A stretch of 20,381 bases of DNA from Pelomyxa schiedti (taxonomy: Eukaryota; Evosea; Pelobiontida; Pelomyxidae), in contig JAHLWZ010000678.1 in assembly GCA_020536535.1 (NCBI GenBank), forward strand, positions 1 through 20,381, written 5' to 3'. The notes beneath the pieces are model-generated. The model ran no database searches. It worked only from the letters and a program-made list of their open reading frames with translations, and was not told where the DNA came from. Within the stretch, counting starts at the first letter, position 1, and each line of letters opens with the position of its first letter. Both the position numbers and the translations under genes were made by a program. Below, in pieces: positions 9,968 through 18,839 of this stretch.

Positions 9968-11760
9968 ATGTCTACGGCTCAGATGAACCTTGCGGACTTC
10001 CAACTTTTACAACAACCGTTTCCTGTACCGCCGCTCCCATCTGAGCCACCAACACCGCAATCGGTGCACCGTATTTTATCCACCCCATCGCGCGCTACAT
10101 CACCTCTTAATTCGAATGCCACGTCTCCGCCCGCTTCATCTCCCCCTCCTCCCACCAACACGTCCGGCGGATCGGAGCGCCCGAGTGCTCTCACCCAAAT
10201 GATGAACCAGTCTTTGGCAACGCAAACAATTGCGGCACAACTACAACAACTGCAACAGCTGCAGTTCCAGCAACAGCAACTGCAAATGCAATTGCTGCAC
10301 TCCCATAAACAAGCACCACCGGAAAGCCATCCCGTACACTCAGCTCCAACCCCCATTCCACATTCAGCTCCACCCACTCCACAACCACAAACACCTCTGC
10401 CAACTGTGCCCCTTTCTCCACTTCCTGCACTGGCAACTCAATCCCTTTCATCTCCAGTTTATAATGCCATACAGCAACAGTTGCTGCGCCACCTCGTCCT
10501 CCTCAAGCAACAAGCTGCAGCGGAAGAAAGATTTGCCAAGAATGGCATCCAGAAGAACGTACATGTGGTTGTAAAAAACAGCCCTTTTGTTGTGCAAGTT
10601 GGTCAAAATCCCCAAGCCCAGTTACCCCACTTCGACTTGAGCAGAATTGCATTTGAATGCAGTTTGGTTTATGACTCGGACGTCCCTGATCCACAATTAT
10701 CTGCACAGCCTCTCAAGGTAAGATTTAGTACCAGTTAATTATTTTTTCTTAAAAACTTCCAGTATGTTGATTTTGTCCGAGTCAAACCAATGGAGTTCAA
10801 AGCCGTTCCAAGTGAGCGGGGTGACCAAATATCTGTTGAGCTCCGAATAAAAGTGTTGACCAGCCAACATGAGGACATGTTCTTCAGGTTTCTCTTTCAT
10901 AGAATCAGTTTTCTGGAAGTAATGTTCTTTTAGAGTTCTCATTCAAGGCCTGGACCCAATCACCCGAGCACCTATTGCAAATCTTAGGCTGTACACAGAG
11001 CCTATCAAAGTCATTAGCAAACCAGAACAAATTAAAAAAAGGTTTTATTCAAGGATTTCTGTTAGAAAACGTAATCTTCACCCAGGATTTCAGAGGAAAC
11101 ACAAATTTCTGATACCAAGACGTAAGTACTTTCAAATATTTGAACTCCAACTTACATTCCTTTTCTTTAGACCTCGGACAATAAGCAATCCCGCCAACAC
11201 CCCTGCTCTTACACCAAGGAAGCGTTCTCCCAACGATTCTCTTATGGAATCTATGGGTCGTATCGAGCAGCAGCAACAACAACACGGGAAAATGCTTGAA
11301 CAAATTCTTGAGTTGCAACAACAGGCATCCCCTGCAAAGCGAGCTTGTACAAGTCCTCCCCCTAAATGTTAGCCATCCAGATATCTTATTCTTTTCCTTT
11401 AATGTTGGCTCAGGCTTGGAGATTGACTGTGACTTTGCTTCAGCATTCAACGGCCTTCTCAGGTCCTACAGTGCTCTCGACAGAGATCACAGAGCTATCG
11501 CAGTGAGACAACTGATGCGATCAGTGAATCCTACTGACCTGGAAAATCTCTCCGAGATGATTGACATGTTCAGTGCCGGTATTAACCCACAAATCAACAT
11601 ACATTACACCAAGTTTAACTCTTTCTTTTCCACAGAAGGACTGAAGAAGGAACTTGGACAAGCTGTTCCACCACCCGCATCCACATCTCTGCCGATCCTC
11701 AACTGCGAGTTCGAGGAGTTCTGCAAAGACTTTGCCACAACACAGTCCTACTACTTTTGA
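9968..11760 (+). CDS. Q/P-rich protein, probable CudA/STAT-like transcription factor
   Basis: Probable nuclear DNA-binding protein. Six exons: 9968-10717, 10763-10887, 10934-11041, 11086-11121, 11171-11367 and 11414-11760, about 520 aa ending at TGA. Residues 1-190 are Pro/Ser/Gln-rich with a run of LQQLQ-type repeats near 90-115. A folded region follows (about 195-330): KNSPFVVQVGQNP, YVDFVRVKPMEFK, LRIKVLTSQHEDMFFRV, then TEPIKVISKPEQIKKR at 313-328. That last motif, after an Ig-like region, resembles the STAT-type/CudA core of amoebozoan regulators; I judge this from pattern only. After it come TPRKRSP (a possible nuclear-localisation signal), a Gln-rich helix, and a helical C-terminus with FASAFNGLLRSYSALD and FEEFCKDFATTQ. 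The 44-nt intron 11042-11085 is required: reading through puts the next exon out of phase. Confidence 0.8.
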
Positions 11761-11978
11761 GAAACCAACGCCACACGTAGAGGTACTACGTCATCTTGGC
11801 CTCCTCTGTAATTTAACTACCAACCCTGTGTGATTTGCACCACCGCCAGGTCGGTGCACTTTTAAATAGAATTATTTTTCTGTGTTAGAAATCAAGCTCT
11901 TTTAGAAAATTCCTTGTAGCAAAAAACTGAAAAACAAAATTCTTTTCCTCGTTCAATCTAATAAAAAAGTGCTAGCCG
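11761..11978 (+). other. Short intergenic gap before PHF5A
   Basis: Only 218 nt separate the two same-strand genes. A possible AATAAA polyadenylation signal for the upstream gene (11960-11965) lies 13 nt before the PHF5A start codon, so the terminator of one gene and the promoter of the next would overlap. Confidence 0.4.
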
Positions 11979-12505
11979 ATGGCGAAGCATCGTGCGTAAC
12001 TCCAGTTCTCTTCGTTATGCTACAAACTAACACGCTGTGAAGATCCCGATTTGATTATGTGCCGAAAACAACCAGGCATCGCCATTGGACGCCTGTGTGA
12101 AAAGTGTATGCGGTTTTTTTTCCTCCCTTTTTGTCTTGCTCCTCTGCAACCCTTTCTTATTTACGTGTACTTGTAGGTGACGGGAAGTGTGTAATTTGTG
12201 ATTCTTACGTGCGCCCGTGCACATTGGTACACATTTGTGATGAGTGCAATTACGGCTCTTACCAAGGGCGCTGTGTCATTTGTGGAGGTCCTGGTATTTC
12301 TGATGCCTATTACTGCAAAGAGTGCACAATACAAGAAAAAGATGTATGGCACTTTCCTTCGTTTGTGATACACGTCTCACTCAATACCAAAAAAAAAAAA
12401 ACCTACATACAACAGAGGGATGGATGCCCGAAAATTGTCAACCTCGGTAGCTCTAAAACTGACCTATTCTATGAGAGGAAGAAGTACGGCTTCAAAAAAC
12501 GATAG
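11979..12505 (+). CDS. PHF5A: PHF5A / Rds3, SF3b subunit of the U2 and U12 snRNPs
   Basis: Small zinc-knuckle protein of the SF3b complex that helps recognise the intron branch point in both the major and minor spliceosome. Four exons: 11979-11991, 12043-12105, 12177-12343 and 12416-12505, giving exactly 110 aa, the same length as animal PHF5A. Near-identity is evident throughout: [53 protein letters not shown], and the basic end [10 protein letters not shown]. All the CxxC pairs of the three zinc sites are present. The first exon is only 13 nt (MAKH plus one base). Convergent with the RBM41-like gene, with 183 nt between stop codons. Confidence 0.98.
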
Positions 12506-12688
12506 TACCACCCTATGTTATACTCCACTGGCCCCTTCCTTGCCCTGTTCCACTTAGTCAATTCCTCTCTGTTTTTGTTGTGATTTGAGGCAAAGGACGA
12601 AGTAAAGTGACCCCATGCGTGTGAACCTCTCCTTATTGCTGTATTTTCCTTGGAAAAAACATAAAAAAGAAATTTTCTTTTCTTCTGT

Positions 12689-14305
12689 TCACTCGTCCTT
12701 GGCGTTTTTGTTGAATGCAAATGACAATACTAGTGGTGCTCCGCACAGTTGAAAACCTTGTGCCACTTCAAGTGCCTTTTGGGCTTCCTCGACTATTTTA
12801 CTTTAGAGAAATTGGGAGTCAATTTTTAGTGCTGGGTACCTTGTTGGAAAGTGACAAATGCGGAGTGCCTTTTTCGAAGGAGTTTCACAGTAATGTGAGG
12901 CGAAAATGAACCAAAAATGTTGTGGATGTCTTGTTGTAAAACAGGCTTCGCGATGTTTTTTACATAGAGTATCTATGGAACATGATTCTGTGGCAATAAG
13001 CAAACAAGGAATCCTTACTTTGCTGGGTTTTCTGGGATTACTGCAGGGATTTAGTTCCGGATTGTTTTCAAGTAAAGCTGCCAGTTGCTCGGGTGTGGCA
13101 CGTCTTGCCACAATCTCCTTAACAGTGAGGTGTGTAGTGCTACCTTGTGAGGGTGAAGAATTACCTATTTTACACGTTAAATTATTCTTGACAATTGCAA
13201 GGTGGAAGTACCTTCCACTTCTGTTACCTTGCCCTTTTTTCCTTCATTAAGGGGTTTGGGGTTGGGTGAGGGAGTAGCCTGGATTTCATTCTTTACATCG
13301 CTTGTGGATGAGGATGTGGATGAGGATGTGGATGTGGATGTGGATGTGGATGTGGATGTGGATGTGGATGTGGATGTGGATGTGGATGTGGATGTGGATG
13401 TGGATGTGGATGTGGATGTGCTAGAGGACGTTGGGATTGGAGGAGCGGGTGGTAAAGAAGGCATATTATCGGCATCAATGGGAGGAAGAAGTGCCGGAGC
13501 AGGATACAAGAATTCAAACATTCGCCTTTCGTCAAAACTTTTAAGTAAAGAGCGTTCCAGTTCCCAAGCATGTCTTCCCAGGCCATCATCAACTCTGGCG
13601 TGCTTCTGTATAAAGCTTAACGTGCGGGCTTGCAAACTTTCCGGTACTATATGAATAATATAGTTGGATTAGCTTACAGGCATTGGTTCAGAGACGGAAC
13701 TAAAGCAAATAAAGAAATATTGTGGGAAGGTGTCAATTACCTTCGTAAAGATTTTTGGATCAGTCTTTTGCCAGTAACAATTTCTTCTAAGTTTTTCTTC
13801 TTCAATTTGTAGTCGCTAAGTTTCATCACACCTCCAACAAGTAATTGCTCCTGTGTATCTCCTGTAGAAAAATCTACTTTCTGAGCTCTGTGTGCCATTG
13901 GTTTTGGTTTTGATTGTTGTGGGCTCCGTATGAGGAAGAACGCTGCATACAATGACACATTCGGTGATAATTGCTTCTCCAACCGTTTCTTAAGTTCCAG
14001 TTGAATGATGTTTGGGCTCGACTTAATGGGTGCAACGCCGAGCTGCTGGTCCTCGAAAGGGATGCTGCCAAATGCAAAATATGTCACATAATTCAATCGC
14101 ACCACCCACGAACTACGCGCTCCCCCACGATCTTACTTGCTTCGTGTCGTCCTAATTACACCACGACTGCGGTACCTCGCGGGATTCCCACACGGTATGC
14201 CCGTGACCTACGTAAAATCACTATAACCAAACAAACAGACGAATGATCTTGTCGTACCTCGTAGCTTGTTGGATCTGGCTTGAATGGCCTCCCATTAACC
14301 GACAT
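12689..14305 (-). CDS. RBM41 / U11-U12-65K-like RRM protein
   Basis: Likely RNA-binding protein of the RBM41/RNPC3 pair, which in animals bind U12-type snRNAs through a C-terminal RRM. Seven exons: 14258-14305, 14137-14207, 13741-14064, 13212-13636, 13019-13164, 12840-12972 and 12689-12792, about 416 aa, close to human RBM41. The RRM is the last 78 residues: RNP2 LYVKNI (340-345), LQQDIHNIFGSF, RNP1-like HSAFVTFQ (374-381), and VEEAQKAL. It is preceded by a helix ATPEQLAALLENNPELNP, placed as in RBM41. The N-terminal part contains HAWELERSLLKSFDERRMFEFLY, resembling RBM41's MEIEKSLF region. A Ser-Thr tract (about 217-258) is encoded by the GATGTG microsatellite. Exon 3 contains a 63-nt in-frame segment with GTATGC and CACACAG ends that could be an optional intron. 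The acceptor at 13637 (CCGGAAAG) is weak but is the only phase-consistent choice. Confidence 0.78.
13325..13420. repeat. (GATGTG)16 hexanucleotide microsatellite, in coding sequence
   Basis: Sixteen uninterrupted copies, with imperfect GATGAG copies just to the left (13304-13324). Read on the minus strand in the RBM41-like frame it gives alternating Thr-Ser. The other open frames would give Asp-Val (+ strand) or His-Pro (- strand), producing long shadow ORFs on both strands. Confidence 0.95.
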
Positions 14306-14487
14306 TAATTTGACAATCTCTAATCACAAAAAAAACAGAGTCCGTTTGAAGAGGGAAAAAACAAATTGATTCTTGTCGTTTGTTCCTCCTTCTGTGTGTA
14401 CAGGGTTTTGTGTTCGCGCTCGCCGCTGTTTTTTGTTCCTTCGTCGATGGAACTTGTCCTTGGGGTTGGGACCCATAATCATCCTCC

Positions 14488-16317
14488 TTACTCACGGAGG
14501 AGCGCGGTGGTGATTCTCTTTGCGCGTAGGTCCTTGAGTGCAATAACCAGTTCGGAGACATTCTCCCACTCCTTGGCTGATTCCTCCTTGTGGTCAGCGG
14601 CCTTCTGGCGGTGCCTGAGGGCCTCTAGGCTGAGCTCCTTAACGCGCTTCTTGCGGTCCTGTTTGTGTTGGAAGATAGGTTAGATATACAGTGAAGTTTA
14701 ATACTTGTGTTCTAGCGCTCCGCGTTTGAATGTAGGTTTGTTTTTTTAGTAAAGATAATAGGGCTGTATACCAGGGACGACTTGAAGTCATAGTCGGATT
14801 TATGCTTATCGGGGTGCTCGTGGTGATCCGGCTTGTGCTCGTCGTGATGGTCGTGTTCCGGCTTGTGCTCGTCATGATCATGATCTTTGTGGTGTTCATC
14901 GGCATGCTCATCTGGCTTGTGCTCGTCATGCTCGGGCTTGTGCTCAGGCTCGTGGTGCTCCTCGTGCTTGGGCTCGTCATGGTGTTCATGGTCGGGTTTG
15001 TGATCATCGTGGTGCTCAGGCTTGGGCTCGTCATGATGCTCAGGCTCGTGGTGCTCCTCATGCTTGGGCTCGTCATGGTGTTCATGGTCGGGTTTGTGAT
15101 CATCATGGTGCTCCGGCTCGTGGTGCTCCTCATGCTTGGGCTCGTAATGATGCTCAGGCTTGGGTTCGTCGTGCTCGGGCTTGGGTTCGTCATGATGCTC
15201 CTCGGGCTTGGGCTCATCGTGATGTTCCTCAGGCTTGGGTTCATCATGATGCTCGGGCTTGGGTTCGTCGTGATGTTCTTCGTGCTTGGGCTCATCGTGA
15301 TGCTCGTGTTCATCGTGGTCCGGTTTGGCAACCGGGGGGGGCTCGGGGGTGGCCGCATTCCTCTCAGCCTCTTCCCTTTCCTTTTCTTTCCTGTCAGCCT
15401 CTTCCTTCTCCTTTACTTTCCTTTCGGCCTCTTCCTTATCTTTCCTTTCCTGAGCTTCTTTTGCTTTTTGTTCAGCCTCCTCTTTCAGTTTTTGAGCAGC
15501 CTCTGCTTCTTGTTGGGCTTCTGCAGCCTCTTTCTTCTCCAACTCTCTTTGCTGCTCTTCGTCAATAAGGTCGACACATTTATCACAGAACGGCTCATTG
15601 GAAATTTGATAAAATTCCCCACTTTTCAGTGGTCCTTTGCAGTTGTAGCATTTGAAACAGCTCTCGTGGTAAGTGCGTTTGAGCTGCGATATCATAAGTA
15701 AGAAAAAGTAATTCCAATACAAACCGTCTTGACGAACTGAGTGCCCAGTACATTCTGTTTGCAAGCATAACACAAAACAGCAAAAATTTTCTGGAAATCT
15801 TCAGAGCAGTAAAGTTTTCCGTCTTTCTTGCAATACGAGCCGGTGATTTTCACTTTGCAGTGATGACAAACAAAACAGTCTGAGTGTATCTTTTGTCCTT
15901 CTTCCAAAGTCACATAAGGTTGAGTCAATGGTTTCTTGCATACTAATGCACAGATTAAAAGGATGCCAACCATATGAAGAAAAACAAAAAATTTTCATAC
16001 CTCCACACTTTTCCGCTGAACGTAACTGAGCTTGAGCACATGGTTGACACATAACCTCGTTATTTCTGGCAAAGAATTTATTGCTTGGGAACGGCTTCTT
16101 GCACTCTGTTTTTGGATGTGATTAAGCCTTTTCAAACGAGAGAAAGCAAACCTGCACAAACGAAACATTCAAAATGCCACATCCGGCCCACAGCCTTCAG
16201 GAGCTTTTGTGTGGTGAGTGTCGGCTTCTTGCATCGAAGGCAAAGGCTAGGGTCAACATCAGCCCCAAGAACAACGGCGGTCTTCTTTGGTGCTTCGGGT
16301 GCATCACTGGGTGGCAT
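14488..16317 (-). CDS. Triple-LIM protein with coiled coil and His/Glu-rich repeat tail
   Basis: LIM domains are double zinc-finger protein-interaction modules common in cytoskeletal adaptors. Exons: 16152-16317, 16001-16105, 15725-15942, 14772-15683 and 14488-14658, about 523 aa. LIM1 starts at C26 (CLRC) with WHFECFVCAEC and MCQPC. LIM2 starts at C89 (CGVC) with HSDCFVCHHC and YCSED. LIM3 starts at LCYAC with YHESCFKCYNC and FCDKC. An Ala/Glu/Lys coiled coil follows (about 204-285), then about 160 residues of HHDEPKPE-type repeats, and a second helical segment (RKKRVKELSLEALRHRQKA) to TAA 14488-14490. A T10-GTAG acceptor sits 3 nt before the ATG, and the calpain-like gene's stop is 18 nt upstream. 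The gene may thus be a downstream cistron, have a 5'UTR intron, or be fused to the calpain. Confidence 0.88.
14805..15345 (-). repeat. Coding tandem repeats of the His/Glu/Pro/Lys-rich tail
   Basis: On the minus strand this stretch encodes irregular tandem units such as HHDEPKPE, KHEEHHEPE and HHDDHKPDHE. The units vary in length by two to four residues, as expected of slippage and unequal exchange. All six frames stay largely open because of the repeat. Confidence 0.85.
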
Positions 16318-16335
16318 AGTCTACAAAAAAAAAAG

Positions 16336-18265
16336 TCAGTTCCACACGTATTTTCGTAGTTTTGGTACCATATGTTCTTCTTTGGCTGGCCCTAATTGAA
16401 AGACCTTGACAGGTCTAGGTGTAAAAAATCTAAGAGTGAATTTCCTCTCGTGTCCTGGATCAAATGTGGAAGGAATAACAATATAAGGGACCCTGGGCTT
16501 TATTTCAAACTTTGCAGTCTCTGGAGAACCTCATTAGTAGGGATAAAAGCACTTTCAATTTACCATCACGATCATTGGTGAAAGGATCACTCTGGAAAAC
16601 TCTGGTCTTGCGAGTCGCAGGAGCAATTGGTCTTGCGGGAACTTTGAAGTATAAGCTGGATACTGCCTTCGAAGAAGAGACAAGAGACTACACACCTTTT
16701 GCTTCAAAGATATTTAGACCAATAGTCTTCCCATCGTCCTTGCCAGTACCGATTCTAAGATCTTCTTGAGAGAGCACCACGAAACAGAGCATTGGTTGAT
16801 CATCATCACTCTGAATACCAAACTGGGGATTTTTGTACCAAGTGGTGGGATTATTTGGGCATCCACCAGCAGTCTCACCTTTCCATTCATCCCGGAAAAT
16901 GTAGTGGTAATGGGGGTCAACGCACTGAAAGCGGGTAAGTAATCACTTGCGTTTGTTCTTTTCTTACCTTTTCCGAGTAAAGGCGGCAAATGTACAACTT
17001 TGTGAACCAACGAGCAAAGTCCTTTACCCGTATCCTGAATGACATAAATAACGCAAGACATAAATTACAGAATGAAACCAGAATGTCCCATCATCTGCAT
17101 CTACTTGGTGTAGCTGTTCCTTTATCTCTGGAGTCCACAGCGGACTTCCATCACTCCACTTACCAGTCCATTCTCTTTGTCCCCAAGGATTGCTAGAATA
17201 GTTGGTTAATTTGTTATTTTGGGTTTTTTGGAGAGAAACCGAATTTTGATGAGATTTGTTTTCTACATGCTATTAGAGGAAAAAAAAGGTTGGGAGGGAA
17301 AGCTCTACCTTATCCCCACGAGTAACAGAAGTAGCATAGATCAATGTGTATCTTAGGCATGTGAGAAAGGAGAAACTATGGCTACTTGCATACGTGTGCT
17401 TGGCCATGAGTCCAGTCTGTTGCATTTCTTCTTCTGGCAGGTTGCTCAGTGAGCTACTGCATCCTAAAAGCCATCCCCGATTTATGGCATAGGTAATGGC
17501 TGCCCACAACTTCTCTCTATCCTCCTTTCTGCGCTCCTTGGACGGCCATTTCAGTACTTCACCAGCACCAGATGTCAGGTCCGAAAACGCATAAAGAACA
17601 TTTCCAGATATAATACCCTTGGAGAGATTAATGGGGAATGGGGAAAAGAGGAAGGAGTACGTGATAACTGCCATGAACCTTAGCATAGGCTTTCTCAAGA
17701 AGAGAAACCCCTGAAAGTGTTGTTAGGATACATGCCAACAAAAACTTGAGTAAACCTACATTGCTCGTTTGGATCCTTGCAGCGAGCAAACGCAGGTTTG
17801 CGATCAGCTGTGCAAGGCAATCGGTCATCCACACACACAGGCATCCATGAACCATTCTTCCAGAAACGGCAAATAAACAAACCAATATCAAGTTGGTAAT
17901 CCACAAGTATGTTCTTTATCCTTTGTTTTTGAATAAGAACCAGAGAGAAGGAAGAGGCACAAACAATTCTGGTCGGTTTGCAGCACAAGCCACAGCACCA
18001 AGGAAGTAGGAATCACGCAAATCGCCTTGTATAACATCGGTGTAGGTTGTACCATCCACTTCCAAAGCAGGGGCGTCTGTGAATTCACTGGGTCTCAACC
18101 ACACGAGCTTGTCTGCTATCGCTCGAAGAGGACTGCCCGTGAATGTAGAGTAAATTGATGTAAGGTCTGCGGGAAAAAGAGGATCACAGAACTTCCCATC
18201 AACCAAGTGCTGTGGTGTTTCACAAAGCGTGTGAGATGAGGAAAAATATATAACCTGCAAAGACC

Positions 18266-18312
<47 letters not shown>

Positions 18313-18442
18313 GAACCGTCTTTGCATCGGCGACAATCGCGGCTATCGCGTCCGTATCGCTGGGGGGTGTAATAGAGCTCAAAACACCAACTGCCGGTGT
18401 TGGTGTAGCTGCCGGTGGTGTCGCGGTACTAGTTGTCGCCAT
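16336..18442 (-). CDS. Calpain-like protein with catalytic Cys replaced by Ser
   Basis: Calpain (C2 family) architecture: protease core followed by the C2-like domain III. Twelve exons: 18317-18442, 17961-18254, 17760-17913, 17661-17710, 17394-17617, 17309-17351, 17240-17262, 17079-17192, 16968-17034, 16696-16924, 16564-16662 and 16336-16529, about 538 aa. Residues 1-42 are Thr/Pro/Ala-rich. The core has VDGTTYTDVIQGDL with Gln118, then RDSYFLGAVAC where calpains have DCW: position 124 is Ser. The other two triad residues are present: H282 (GLMAKHTY) and N306 (RNPWGQREWTGKW). Also seen are PNEQW, LLEKAYAKVHGSY and DDGTFW. Domain III shows GETAGGCPNN, TTWYKNPQF, VPYIVIPSTFDPG and LRFFT. No EF-hand domain is present. 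It is probably a pseudoprotease, unless the Ser is an assembly error. Introns of 33 and 34 nt (16663-16695, 16530-16563) lie near its 3' end. Confidence 0.9.
18267..18311 (-). repeat. A45 homopolymer (T45 on the sense strand) in calpain-like intron 1
   Basis: Forty-five consecutive A on the + strand make up most of the 62-nt first intron (18255-18316) and act as a giant pyrimidine tract before the 3' splice site. Length should be treated as approximate. Confidence 0.9.
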
Positions 18443-18839
18443 TCCGCTGGTGCTTCTTTCGGCCTCTTGGGTTTAGGTTTTTTTTTGTTTTATGAAAAAT
18501 TTTGTACGGGCAAAGTGTCCTTGGCTTTTTTGTACCGTTCTTCGTAGGGGAGGAATTTTTTCGATTTTTCGGAAGTTGCTCCACCGAAGGAACAAAAAAT
18601 AAGCTTTCGGCTAAATGCAAATTTTATTTCGGGGCATCATCACATCACTCCTTGGAAATAAGTCTATTTCTGCTGAAGTCTTCCCTTCCCGCTATTGTTT
18701 CTTGTTGGAAAAGACTTGTTGTCCAAAACACTTGGCTCCCTCTTCTTTTCTTTTTTTACATTTTCTGGAAGTTGCACAAACTCTTGGTGGTGTGGAAATA
18801 CCGTTGGAGGTTTGGAAGGAGGAGGAAGGAAAGGGGGAA
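18443..18839 (-). other. Intergenic: RhoGEF 3' region and calpain-like promoter
   Basis: No gene is seen in these 397 nt. An AATAAA on the minus strand at 18623-18628 could be the RhoGEF polyadenylation signal. T-rich stretches near 18477-18490 lie upstream of the calpain-like start codon. Open frames on the + strand here have no recognisable features. Confidence 0.4.

Noticed and set aside
11042-11065. 24-nt GT...AG segment as an ultra-short intron in the transcription-factor-like gene
   Set aside because: It leaves the next exon out of phase; the 44-nt intron 11042-11085 fits both phase and length.
13177-13654. Long Asp-Val (plus) and His-Pro (minus) repeat ORFs
   Set aside because: They are shadow frames of the GATGTG microsatellite; only the Ser-Thr frame joins to the RRM exons in phase.
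14802-15701. 299-codon + strand ORF rich in Leu/Val/Met, resembling a membrane protein
   Set aside because: It is the antisense shadow of the His/Glu-rich repeat; the opposite strand carries clear LIM domains and splice junctions.
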